Shown: in pieces, positions 23,254 to 63,741 of the stretch
How positions within the stretch are numbered: the stretch's first letter is position 1
Layout: each line of letters begins with the position of its first letter
DNA from: Gymnothorax reevesii
Taxonomy: Eukaryota > Chordata > Actinopteri > Anguilliformes > Muraenidae
Assembly (NCBI GenBank): GCA_029721435.1
Contig: CM056583.1
Coordinates: 45,785,120-45,849,119, forward strand
Direction: 5' to 3'
Length of the DNA stretch: 64,000 nt
Made by a program: the position numbers and the translations under genes
Notes under the pieces: model-generated
The model's input: the letters and a program-made list of their open reading frames with translations, nothing else
Databases searched by the model: none
What the model was told of the DNA's origin: nothing

Positions 23254-23533
23254 CTGTAAGCAGAACTTATAAGTCAGAATAGCCATCTGTTATCAGTATG
23301 AGCTTGGAACTGGAGAGTAACCTTTACTTTTGTCTATATGTATTGGAGTCCTGTCTCTCATGAAGACAGAAATTGGGTGTAATTATTTGCTGTCTTTACC
23401 ATTGAAAGCAGCATTGAATTTGTACTGTTGTGTGTACTATACTATAAAGGTGTAAAATAAGATCTCTGCATTGACCAGTACTTTTCCTCATCCTGGCTTT
23501 TTATGTCACATTTTTGTAATGCATTTTAGATAT

Positions 23534-23539
23534 AATAAA
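23534..23539 (+). promoter_or_regulatory. Candidate BRIX1 polyadenylation signal
   Basis: AATAAA in 'tagatataataaattaac', about 550 bases after the BRIX1 stop and beyond the MITE. Weaker AATAAG-like variants occur earlier (near 23455), so the site used is uncertain. Confidence 0.4.
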
Positions 23540-23559
23540 TTAACTTTTATGTCCATATG

Positions 23560-24478
23560 TGGAAAATTTACGCATACTGATTTTTTTTCAATTGAACCCG
23601 CTATTATTTGAATGGAATGTCTGTTCCGGTCAAGATCCACTGGCTGCGCCTCAATCCTATTGATATCAAACGGATTAAATGAACCTGATTCGGTCTGTAC
23701 ACATGGCCCCATCTGCAACCGAATGCAGTTTCTTTGACATGCGCAGAAGGTCCCACGAACATCATTACGTGGTCGTACGTACTAGGCAGCGCATGCGCAG
23801 AACGAATAATCCAATCCAACCGAATCCACTCTGTTCAGCCGTGTATATGCAGCACCAAGCTGATTATCAATCGTCGTAGACTACCTCTTTCAATCCGATC
23901 GAAAATTTAAACCGATCCGGGTGAATCAGATCGGTTAAGGTGGTTACATGAGACATTTTGAATCTGACTAACTTGTCAATCCGATTATAAATAGGATTTT
24001 TGGACCCATGTAAACGCACGTTTCCACATGGTACCTTTACCCGCAACCCTCTTCCTTCGCATTTGCACGGAGAATGACTCACTGTTTTCACCTGACGTCA
24101 TATTAAAGCGCGTACCGGCAGGAGCCTCACTGGCGACATGCATGAGTTCTGGTGCCAACTAGATGTAAAATCTGACCTGGGAGCCTTTTATACACCTGTT
24201 TTTAGTCTGTATATAATCGAGAAGTAGACGCAGAAGATAATATACAAGTACTGTATTACATGATGTAACTACATTGAACTGTAACTTTGACTTGAACGTG
24301 CTTTCACTCATTGTAAATATTGTAGCTACTCAGCGTTAGCTAACTGGTTAGCAGAATTGCTGCATGCGGAGTCGACTGAAACCACTGAAGTCTCCCCGAG
24401 TGTTTTTTTGCCTCTTATTGAGAAGTTGTTGGTTGTGAGAGAATATTTGCCTGACTGCTGATAATCTGTAACAAGGCC
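23560..24478. other. BRIX1-DNAJC21 intergenic region with DNAJC21 promoter
   Basis: The left part (23600-24030) has many 'aatccgat' and 'cgaatcc' words and ends 'gacccatgtaaacgcacg', resembling a fish MITE of the 'catgtaaac' type, but I could not fix its ends. The DNAJC21 5' UTR and promoter should lie in 24100-24478. No TATA box or RNA gene is evident. Confidence 0.4.
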
Positions 24479-41202
<16,724 letters not shown>

Positions 41203-42683
41203 CACCTCCACATCACCTGGGCAGAGACTTTACTAAAGATCCATTCTCAAAAGACTGGAATTTTAAACGCACGGCCAAAAATATCTTGTTCCTTGAGATT
41301 TTGGCATATAGTGGTATCATGAGGCAGGAAAGGGTTTAAATTAAATCTGGATGGAAGAAGTGCACTGTCTTGCATTCTGTAGTGTGCGCATTGAAACTTT
41401 AGCTTGGTGGTTGTAACTGTGGTGGTAATTACAGTGCTGCAGTTGCATTACAGCACATGGTTAAGATAAGAAAGTCGTAGGATTTTGGGTGACCGATGTA
41501 AAATATGCCCCAGCATGTCCAAAAGCCCATAGGCTGTGTTGTATTCTCTTCCAGCCCATATTGTAACAACTGCTGAGAAAATCACCAAAACAGAATATGT
41601 TGTCCAGTGAGTATTTCAAGCGATGCACTGTTTGCTGGTATATAACCAGTAATTCTGTTATTTATATTTTCATGAACCTAGAGCTATTCTCTTGGTTTTT
41701 ATCGGGTGTACAGATGTGGTTTTGTTTATTGGTTCATACCAGTGTGTTTGCGGCAGTCGGACCCATTTTCTGTCCAGGGAGGCGTTTAATTTCCTTGCTC
41801 CTTACACGTCTTTGGACAGAAGTCAGGGTCACAGGATTAATTTAATACAAGGGGAGTAGTATTAATACAGTCCTTGAATCAGTATGTTTTATTTTCATAC
41901 AGGGCAGGTTGAGCTAATGATACAGTGATATGTTGCTTGGCATCAATTGAGGTTGAACTGAACACTAAATGAACCAGGTGACATGGTTTTTGAAAGGCGC
42001 ACTTCATGAAAAAGATTTTTAAAGATGAATTTGCTTGTTTTCTATCTGACAGTCGAATGGATCCGGAAATAAGAAGCCTAACTCATTGTATATGGCTGGT
42101 TGTCATCTTTTCAGTTCATATGCATTAAATGAAGTATGAGTCCGCTGTGGCTATTTCACTTACACCTATTGAGGCTTAGCAGAGAACCTACAGGTCATCT
42201 GACAATTTAACTGTCCGTCTTCGTAAATGATAGTGACTAGTCCTCCTTATATCCTCAATCAAGATTTATAAAGGTTCACTCTTATGCAAACAGCAAAATA
42301 CTTGGAAATCCCAATTTTTTATGAAATGCTCCTTTAAATTTGATTGCTGTGTCCTTAATGCCTGCAGTTTATATATTGCACCACGGTGCTAAACCACCAC
42401 CTCTGAATTTATTTGGTTGCAATGATTGTTACAAATAACAATTCCTCATTTACTTGTATGCCATTCTAAAATATGTGGAGGTGCAACTTGATGCACCAAA
42501 GGACCTCAGTGGATGCTTCTCGTCGTGGCTGGTGTTAGCATGGACCAGGAAGGAGTTAGGTTGCTTTGAACGGGGGATATGCCTGAATCAAACACCAGAC
42601 ACAGTTTGGCAACTTGCTGCTTTGGCATTTGAGGCTGTGAAGTTACTAATTATACATCCACAGACAAATTGTTTTCTTTTGTA
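41203..42683. other. DNAJC21 3' UTR and intergenic DNA
   Basis: No bounded repeat or RNA gene is seen. I found no clear AATAAA in the first 900 bases after the stop, so the DNAJC21 transcript end cannot be placed. ORFs at 41597-41845 and 42454-42726 have no domain. Confidence 0.4.
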
Positions 42684-45510
42684 CAGAGCCAGTCATAATT
42701 TTGGACACACTTTGCTAATGTCGTAGCATTCTGTTTTTAGCTTACCGACCCTATGGGCCGATAAGCTATTGTCGTGATGTGGCGTCTGACGTCCAGAATG
42801 TTTTTTTATCTTTTTTTTTTTTTTTCTTGGCTTGATGAAATGTGTAAATTTGCAGTAACATACTACTACACCATATCCCCAGACATTGATTTCTCAGATT
42901 TTTGATTGAATAATTTTTGTCTATTTTATGGGCCCTTGAAATTTTGGCTCCAATGTTAAAGATAGGACTGAGAAATTAAAAAAAAAATTTCTCAAAAACT
43001 GCATGATAAATTTTTATATAAATCAATCAACTTACCTTGGTACCGTCAATGTACAGTCCGAGCATCATTTTGACTGAATCGACGGAAGTGGGTCTATTGG
43101 GGGCGCTGTATTTTATGAATATGCATGATTGCCTGTGGAGGCCAAATGGTTGCAGATATAGATTAGGTTTGTATTATCAACATATATTAAGTCATATATG
43201 ACCAATATTTTGGCAATATTAAATTTGACCACAGATTACTTTGAAAGCCCAAACTCAAGGTCAGGGAATTATTAACAATGTTGAAAGATGTGACTAAATT
43301 TCAAAAAATTATTTCTCAAAAACTGTCTGATTGCCAGATTTAGAAAAAAAAAGTTATCAACTCAGCTTGATACACTTTATGTACAAGGCGATTGCCATTT
43401 TGATTGAATCGACGGAAGTGGATTTAGTGCGGGTGCTGTACTTTAACATTGGGCCAAATCGCCTGTGGAAGCTAAATGGCTGCAGATCGACATTAAGTTT
43501 GTATTACTGACATATTGGATGTAATATATTACCTATATTTGGACTGTGTTAAAGTTGAATTCTGATGACCTTGAAAGGTCAAACTTGTGGTCAAGCAAAA
43601 TGGTACAATTTTCAAAGGTTTCTAGGTTTGAAGATGGGGACATTTGTGCATTGAACACTTAAAGGAAGACATGTCTGAATTTTCATTTGGTAGCCTTGAA
43701 CTTGACCTTCCACGACTGTCGAAGGTCAAACTTCACATAGTGAAATTTCAATTCCTTCTATCCCCAAAACAATTACAGATGGAGCTTAGGTTTGTATTGC
43801 GGGCATATAGGAAGTCATGCATGAACTTCACAGTGAAATTTTAATGACTTGTATCAGCAAAATGGTTTCAGATAGTTTCGGTTTGTATTGGAAATGTATA
43901 GGAAGTCATACACGAACTTTCATTTGGTGGCCTTGAACTTGACCTTCGCAGTCAAACTTCACTGTGATATTTCAATTACATCTATCGCCAAAACTATTAC
44001 AGATGGAGCTTAGGTTTGTACTGTGGCCATATAGGAAGTCAGGTATGAAGTTTCATTGGGTGGCCTTGAATTTGGTCTTCAGTGACCTTGAACGGCCAAA
44101 CGATACAGTGAAATTTCAATGACTTCTATCAGCAAAATCGTTACAGATTGAGTGTAGGTTTGTATTGGAGACGTATAGGAAGTCATGTATGTCATGTACT
44201 TTCATTTGGTGAACTTCATATTGACCTTTGAAGGTCTAACTTGAGCTAGAGAAAATTCACTGACTTCTGTCACTGAAAAGGTCACAAATGGAGCCTAGGT
44301 TTGTGTTACGGACATAGGAAGTCACATATGAACCTTCATTTGGTAACAATCAGCTTGACTGTTGATGACATTTTATGGTCAAACTTGACATAATGCTATT
44401 ACAATGACTTGTATTGCCAAAACGGTCACAGATGTAGTCTAGGTTTCTATTAGAGACATTGGAAGTCATATATGAACTTTTATTTGGTGACCTTCGTATT
44501 GACCTTCAAAGGTCAAATTTGACCTGGTGAAAATTCAATTACTTGTATCATTAAAACGGTCACAGATGGAGCCTAGGTTTGTGTTACTGACTTCTCGGAA
44601 GTCACATATGAACTTTCATTTGGTGACATTCAACTTGACTGTCAGTGACCTTTTGAGGGTCAAACTCGACAGTGAAATTACAGTGACTTGTATCACCAAA
44701 TGGTCACAGATTTAGCTGAGGTTTGTATGGAGACATTAAGAAAGTTATGTATGAAGTCCTTTTGCTGACCACAACTTCACATTGTGACCTTTAAAGTTCA
44801 CAATTGACTTGAATACCTATAGTTGACGTAATATGACTTGTATAATCAAAACTGCTTCAGAGCTTTGGAGTGTATTACAGAAGGTCTTCTCAATGTATGT
44901 AAACTTTTATTTAGTGAACTTGACAGTGACATTTGAATCAATGAAAATCAAACTTCACATGATATTTTCATAACTTGTATCATCGCTGTAAAACTGCTGG
45001 CGAGTAAGCTACAGGACCCTTGGTCCTATTTTAGAGAAATTTAGAACGCGTAACTGCTCTACATATTCTCAGATAGAATCTTCTAAGAGTTAAACAGAAC
45101 TTAAAAGAGAATTATTTATTTGTTTGAATAGTGTCCAAAATTTTGGAATTCTAAAAGAAGCCATATTTTGCGAAGTAAACGGACAAATGAGCTCCTTCCA
45201 TTTTCCAACTGCTAAATGCAAGTCAAGCTATTTTGGGACTTGTTAAGCAAAAAGGTCAATGAGAAGCTAACTGCAAGTGCAGCACATCTTTAGGAACTTA
45301 AACAGCCGCTCAGCTATAAACTCATTATAGCCATATAACTGCCCAAGTAAAGAAAATGTGAGTATGCTTAGCAAATATAACTACGAATGCTGGTTAGTTT
45401 GATGAATTTAAGAATTAGATCCAGATTAGATCTTTATTTTGGAAAGGGCGCTCATCTCTTAATTTTACGTCAGAAAAATGTGGGTATGTCCAAACTTTTG
45501 ATTGGCACTG
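42684..45510. mobile_element. TIR element carrying a tandem array
   Basis: The left end CAGAGCCAGTCATAATTTTG (then GACACAC) and the inverse of the right end (CAGTGCCAATCAAAAGTTTG, then GACATACC) form a decayed inverted repeat of about 28 bases. This end type ('cagtgccagtcaaaagtttggac') is, from memory, very common on fish Tc1/mariner-like MITEs. The unusual point is the size: the interior is filled by a second module (about 42740-45030) with its own ends and a tandem array, so this is probably a nested insertion. Confidence 0.55.
43130..44990. repeat. Tandem array of diverged ~142-bp units
   Basis: The word '(g)tcacagatggagcctagg' followed by 'tttgt' recurs at about 43775, 43997, 44140, 44282, 44425, 44562 and 44702, with more diverged copies at 43142, 43485, 43867 and 44850. 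Spacing is mostly 137-148 bases. Each unit also has 'gaagtca', 'aactttcatttggtga' and 'gaccttcaaaggtcaaa'-like words. The array is bracketed by hairpin-like ends 'agcttaccgaccctatgggc' (about 42740) and 'agtaagctacaggacccttg' (about 45004). Confidence 0.8.
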
Positions 45511-46750
45511 TGTATGTTGCATTACTATCACTGATTGCTGAGGGATGAGCAGAGGTTGGTTTTCAGAAGTCAGATAAGTTTGTTAAGTGAGCATATTATG
45601 GATCTGCCTTGGACACTGTTGCTGTCGCAGGTCCTTCATGTTGGCGAGGTCACTAGAGCAGTTTTCACGATTGCACCTTCACGTGACGACTCCAGGCCAG
45701 AGTTTACATTTCCAACTGCTATGACAAACCGTTTTGATGGGAATCATGCCTCATGTCTTGTGGTCATTTCAGGTGAATAGAGAAGGGCTGTTTTGATGTT
45801 GGTCGCCCAGTAACCAGTGCCGTCACTACCAGACCAAACTTTGAAAAACTTTTTTTTAAATTGCAATAACTCGAACTGTTTTAATAATAATCTTGTCAGA
45901 TCTAATTTTGATAAGTTCCTGATGACTAAAAATAATATTCTCAAACCCAATATCTAGAAATGGTAATGGTAATTCAATGTTACCTGCTGCTGCTCATATC
46001 ATGTTAATGCACCAGAGAATACATGCATTCATTGAGTCTTTTTCCAGAATTTCACACTTCTTGCGGGGTTCAGCAAACAACTTCCTACTTTTTTTTTTTT
46101 TTTTTTTTTAAACAAAGTTGGATGTCAAGGTGAGCCACAGTGCTCACAGCATTAGTTTTAAAGATTGTAAGAACTCACCAGCTTTGATGGGAATCGTGTC
46201 AAACCTGTGATTGTTCCTGGTGTGTCATAGTGATGTGGCTAACCCATTGACCTTCTCTGTTGCACCACGACCAGGCCAAGCTCTCCATTTCTTCAAGTAC
46301 TGTAAATCAAACGGTTCTAATGGGAGTCCTGTAAAATCTGCCGTCAACATTCCTGGTGCATGGCAAAGGAACCCAAGGGATTTTTATGGCTTTATACACT
46401 GTCTCTAGCACCACCAGTGAATGAAACTACGTTTACAAATGCAAGACGTCAAACTCTTCAAACTGGCATCTGATCAACTTTGCTGTGAACACCTTGGTGA
46501 ATGAAAATAATCCTGTAGTTCTCGAGGTATTATGACCATTCCTGCAGCACCACCCTAAGGTCAAACTTTCTCAAAAATGCAGAAATTGAGAAGAATTTTT
46601 ATGGGAATCGAGTAAAATTTTCTGTAAACATTCGTAGAGCTTATTCCCTAGTTGATTTCTGGATCCTGTACCCTTTCCTGAGGTGCCACCGCTTGGTTAA
46701 AGTATTCATTTTGGCCATAAGGAGAATGCTATATTTTGGGGATATACCCA
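45511..46750. repeat. GGGGATAT-ended repeat with diverged internal units
   Basis: It ends 'attttggggatatacccagt'. Words such as 'ttttgatgggaatcatgcc', 'gctttgatgggaatcgtgtc' and 'cggttctaatgggagtcctg' recur at about 45735, 46181 and 46311, so the interior is repetitive with irregular spacing. The left boundary, near 45600, is not clear. No coding capacity. Confidence 0.4.
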
Positions 46751-46889
46751 GTTGTTGTCCACCAACAGCAGTTATCTACTAATTAGTAAATGGCTGAAAA
46801 TGTATTGCTCGCTCTCACTCACTAGTTTCCCAGTGCTAAATAATGTTTTAATGTATTCAATATTTTTTTACATGTAGGCAAAACTTCTG

Positions 46890-47583
46890 TGACTTTCAAG
46901 TACATTCAGCTGTCAGACACTGAAGTAGTGATGCGTTATCACTGCCAGACTTGTGCTTGACTTGGATAAAGATTTGCTGCTGCTTGGGATGCAAAATAGA
47001 GGATATTTTTGCCTATATCCGATATGCCAATATTTTTTCTTTTTGCTGATTGCATGTTATTAACTTATCATTACGCCTATTCTTATCATGATAGCCTACT
47101 GGCAGATGCTGGCATAAAATACAATGCATTTCAAATGTACACATTCACTGGGCAAAATAAGAAAACTGCTTAAACTGAGGTTATGTGAAATACACCAAAT
47201 GTATTTTTACCCGACACTTTCTTCCATGCAAAACTCTTTCAGCTTGGGTGATACTCTCCCTGAGACAGTCCAGACAATATTTCCCTGACCTCTGCACTAC
47301 TGCAGCAATGAAAGGCCACTGAAAGAACATAATTAGACACAGTACACTTTTTTACAAATGAAAAAAATGAGCCTAACATGATGTCATGTAAAGCACATGC
47401 TGCAGCCATGCAATTTGAAATAAGCTCATTTTGTGGATAAAAATAAATGTTTCAGTTTTAACATTTGAAATGTTATCTATGCTCTGCTGTAAATAACATT
47501 GGCTCATGTGATCAGAAATTCATTGCATTTTGATTTTATTCACAATTTACACTTCCTCCCAACTATTTTGGAATTGGGGTTGT
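46890..47583. repeat. DNA-transposon remnant, 'gttgggag/aattggggttgta' end
   Basis: The right terminus 'ctcccaactattttggaatt' followed by 'ggggttgtac' is nearly the consensus end of the fish family also seen at 17985 and 51820. The left boundary is uncertain and there is no coding frame. Confidence 0.5.
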
Positions 47584-47715
47584 ACAAAAATGGTCATAAT
47601 TCAGTTTAAACCAAAATTAGACTTACTACGTTTTTCCATAACACTCAAGAAGTATGCCCTGAGAAGCAAGACCATAAACCTTCCCATATATGATCAATTT
47701 GGCACCCTAATGAAA

Positions 47716-48167
47716 CACTACTAGCACCCAAAAGCCGAGAAATTGAACCTTTTTCTGAGAAATTCCTATAAAATCTAAGAATACACCAAGGTTTACTGAT
47801 GATTTGAGGCCAACTCGGTTTACCTCGGAAAAAATTTTATCGAGGTATCCCGAAGTCTGTCCAGTTTATTTAAGTTTGGACAACACCTCAGTAAACCTCG
47901 GTTAAATTTTCCTGAAACACACCAAGGATTGTCTGGCCCACTGAAGCTCAGAGACCACATCAGTATTCCTCGGGAAAATTTCACCGAGGTAGACCAAAGT
48001 TTGTCTGCTCGGCCTATGCTCAGACGAGAACAAAGGAGAGGTATGAAAAATTTTTCTGAGGTTTACCAAGTTGGCCTCAGATCTTCAGTAAACCGCGGTG
48101 TATTCTGTTTTTGCATGAATTTTCTCGGAAAACGGTGCACTTTCTCAGTTTTTAGGTGCTAGTAGTG
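47716..48167. mobile_element. Palindrome-ended MITE
   Basis: Terminal inverted repeats CACTACTAGCACC and GGTGCTAGTAGTG are perfect for 13 bases. Subterminal sequences also pair ('aaaagccgagaaattg' against 'ctttctcagttttt'). The 452-bp interior repeats 'cctcgg', 'accgaggta' and 'aaaattt' words in both orientations. There is no coding frame; superfamily not determined. Confidence 0.8.
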
Positions 48168-48951
48168 AAAGCTGTTAACGAAAAATGAGTAATATGCACA
48201 ACGAAAGATTTTTAGGAATGAAACACTGATGCCAAGGATAGGAGATGCAGATCAATCATTTTGCATAATTCTGTAATGCATTCAGTGTTTTTTATTTATT
48301 TTTGTTTGTTTTGCATTTTGGGAATACAGACATTTCAACACGCAAATGTCATATCCTTGCTTACTACTGAGACAAGGCAAGTTCTATTAAACCATTGAAC
48401 TTGAGGGTCCAGGAATTAATTTCGATGTGTATATCACATAAAGTAGTTTGCCATGTCATTTCAGTTATGTCCTAAAAATGTTGTATGCAAAGCTGCATCA
48501 AATTCTATCAATATCTGTGACTGCTAGAAGTAACAGGTCAATCAAATAGGTGTCTACGGGTGAAGGAAAGTCAAAGTTCATAAAATGGCCATTCTTCAGA
48601 AATCAGTAAAATCCGTCATTTATATGATGAGAGATGCATGCCACTTTTACCAGGTTTTTCAACATGGCCACCCTGCCATGCTCATTTTGGGGGGTGCAGG
48701 GCTGAATCAAAGTACACAAAGTATTCCATTTCAAAGTAGATTATGCGCTTAAAATGTTGCATACCAATTTTTGTCAATATTTTGTCAATTTGATCAATAT
48801 TTATGACTGCTAGAAGTGACAGGTCGAATTGTTTATGGATAACAAGGACAAGTGACCAAGTTTGCACCAACTCACTGCAGCAGGTCAACTACCACAGTAA
48901 AGTAAAAAATCCAGTTCATTGTCCAAAACAAGTAGATCAGAAGGATCTAAT
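48168..48951. other. Intergenic, weakly repetitive
   Basis: The phrase 'gactgctagaagtaacaggtc' at about 48521 recurs as 'gactgctagaagtgacaggtc' at about 48803, so one unit of about 280 bp is duplicated. No gene is seen. Confidence 0.45.
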
Positions 48952-49660
48952 AGCTGCGACCTCGCCTAGCATCCGTCACGTGGCCTAGTGTCCATGACTG
49001 GTGGTTTCTTGTACAAGTGTGATCTTGAAATTGGCAAATGACCTTAAAAATCAATAGGGGACCCTTCCTCTGTACCAAGAAGCTTGTTCTAAGATGTAAT
49101 AGCCATCCATCAAGTTAAAGTGGAGTTACGGAGCGAAAACTGTGAAATCGGGGCAAAATCGACACTTTTTTGACCGGTGTGACCTTGGGATTCGACAGAT
49201 GACCTTGGAAATCAATAGGGAACCCCTCCTCTATGCCAAGAAGCTTGTTCTAAGATTTCATAGCCATTCATTGAATTAAACTTGAGTTACGGTGCGAAAA
49301 CCGTCAAATTGGGCAAAAAAGAAACACTTTTTTTGCCTTTGTGACCTTGGGATTGGATGGATGACCTTGAAAAACAATAGGGGACACCTCCTGTATGCCT
49401 AAAAGCTATTTGCAAAATTTCATAGCGATCCATGAACTCTAACTGGAGTTACAGCGAGAAAACCTGCAAACAAGGTCGTGACCTCTGTGAACTTGACCTT
49501 TGACCTTTGACCTCGACCTCATGCATGGACATCACTTTGGTGAAGGTCAATAACTCCTGAAAATTTCATGATGATACGACGACAGGAACATGGTCAAAAA
49601 GGTGGCACAGACGGACGGACAGACAGACAGAAGCGTTCATAGAGCTGCTTGGTCGCAGCT
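48952..49660. mobile_element. AGCTGCGACC-ended element with three ~162-bp tandem units
   Basis: It starts AGCTGCGACC and ends with the inverse GGTCGCAGCT. In between, 'atgaccttggaaatcaatag' with 'aacccctcctct' and 'gccaagaagcttgttctaag' recurs at about 49051, 49212 and 49375. The right end has a 'gacggacggacagacagaca' run before the terminus, like the 'tccgtccgt' runs near one end of other modules in this window. No coding frame. Confidence 0.75.
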
Positions 49661-50758
49661 AAAAACTGAAGGACCTTTCCAACATTTTGCAAAAGACAAT
49701 CCATCTAGTGAGGCAAGTTGCAATGCTTTCAAAACACACAAGATATTTAAATGGTTAACTCGCTGGAAAATTTGCAACACAGGAAGAGCATTGTCTTCAT
49801 TGGAGAACAAAATGCCCCATGACCAATTTTGATATTTGGGACTAGAATATAGTCACTGCCCAGGCAGTGTTTGCCAAGCAATGGAATACCAGTTGACCAT
49901 TATCAGGCCCTTATAAATGACAGAAGACATAAACACACTGATCTGCGTGCCATGCTGGTTTAAGCCTGAGTGAATACTGTTGATTCTTATTGCTGGAAAA
50001 TACGTAGGCAACTTTTCCAATTAAATGAAGTTGGAACAGAACACACCAAAAGTTACCATACAGTATATCACGCTCATTCTCTGATGCAAGGGCTTCAGAA
50101 TGACCCTTGAAGATATCAAAAAGGAAAGACACTTTTATAGATGCACATGGCAATAACATTTGAATATTTTTTTATTCAGATCATCAATATTATTACTTTC
50201 ATGTTTAGCCAAAACCAATATCTAATAAAAGATTTTTATTAAAAAGCTAAGTCAATTTATTTTATTGGCTACCATGAAATTTTGCTGTAGAATATTTCAT
50301 TTTCTCCACATTAGAAAAATATTATAGCTACAATTATTCTATGGTAACCTTTTAGCCGCCATTTTCTAACAACCGATCAGCAGTGTAGTTAAACATAATT
50401 ACATGAAAGATTAAAAAATTTCTGTGTCAAAAAGTTCCCCGCCCCCCAAAAAAATATTACTGCAAAGGGGCTGTCCGATTTAGTCCAAATGAAGACTTAA
50501 TTTTTAAATGTTCAAGATAAATTTCCTGTTGAATTAATTTGATATGCACAGCTTACTTTCATCAGGTACATTTAATAGACATGATTCGATTGTACACTGG
50601 TCGCTCTCCAGTATTTTATATCTTAGATAAAATCACAGGAGATGGCAGTCACAAGTGGTAGATGTGGCATTCAGAGAGGTAGCTGGTCCACGATGATTCT
50701 TCCTTAAAATTGTATAGGTGGGTCCATCATTTGAATTTGAATCCAAGAATGATCCCCA
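49661..50758. other. Intergenic DNA including AGXT2 3' UTR
   Basis: 49661-50160 resembles the interior of the 'gttgggac' DNA-transposon family ('gttgattcttattgctggaa' and similar) but lacks clear ends. The AGXT2 3' UTR begins at 50758 going left. Several TTTATT words on this strand near 50236-50265 would be AATAAA signals for AGXT2, but which is used is unclear. Confidence 0.4.
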
Positions 50759-63075
<12,317 letters not shown>

Positions 63076-63098
63076 CTGCAATTGAGGAAAGAGTATAT

Positions 63099-63604
63099 TG
63101 TCATGGCCCCAATTTGTTATTACATTTACAGCAACAGCAACAGCAAGGGATGACAGACACAGTTTTAAAAACTTAACCACATTTAATGAACAAAGACAAT
63201 AACAAATAACTACTCTACTATCTACAACTAAATGACCAAGATTGATTAGAAAACAAAAAAAAACAGAAATATTTACAGTCCTTGTGGGTTTGCTGGTGAT
63301 GTGCTGGGTGAGGAAAAAGGCTCTAACACAGGCAAAAATCGACTAAAAGCTTCACAGGTCTTGAACAGAATGACAGGTCTGGTCACATGTATCCTTCTTC
63401 TTGCAATTTCTCCTACCACTTTACTGTCTCAATTCTACTCCATATATACTCTTTTGCAGACCCCACCCACATTTAGACCTTTTTTTTTTTTTTTTTCGGG
63501 GACTTGCCCCAGACATGTCTGAAACATGTCCAAACATAGCTCCAGTCTGAGCTGAATAAAAAAAAGGTAAATACGGCCATCTAGTGGCCTATATTCACAT
63601 TACA
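63099..63604 (-). mobile_element. LTR of a Ty3/gypsy-type element
   Basis: The block runs TGTCATGG...TTCACATTACA on the plus strand, i.e. TGTAATG...CCATGACA on the minus strand, a TG...CA LTR of 506 bp. Immediately upstream on the minus strand is 'ggaatggaggtg', a polypurine tract, as expected before a 3' LTR. It carries a T-run (63481-63496). The insertion starts 23 bases upstream of an AGXT2 exon acceptor, very close to the polypyrimidine tract and branch site. Confidence 0.75.
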
Positions 63605-63741
63605 CCTCCATTCCAAACGGGAAAATTTTTGACTCATAAAGGCAAAATTTTTCTTTTCAATACAAAATGGTTAAGTGGAAACTTGTCTATATATACATAT
63701 CATACAATATTCAAATAAACACGTGACATATATTTACATAT

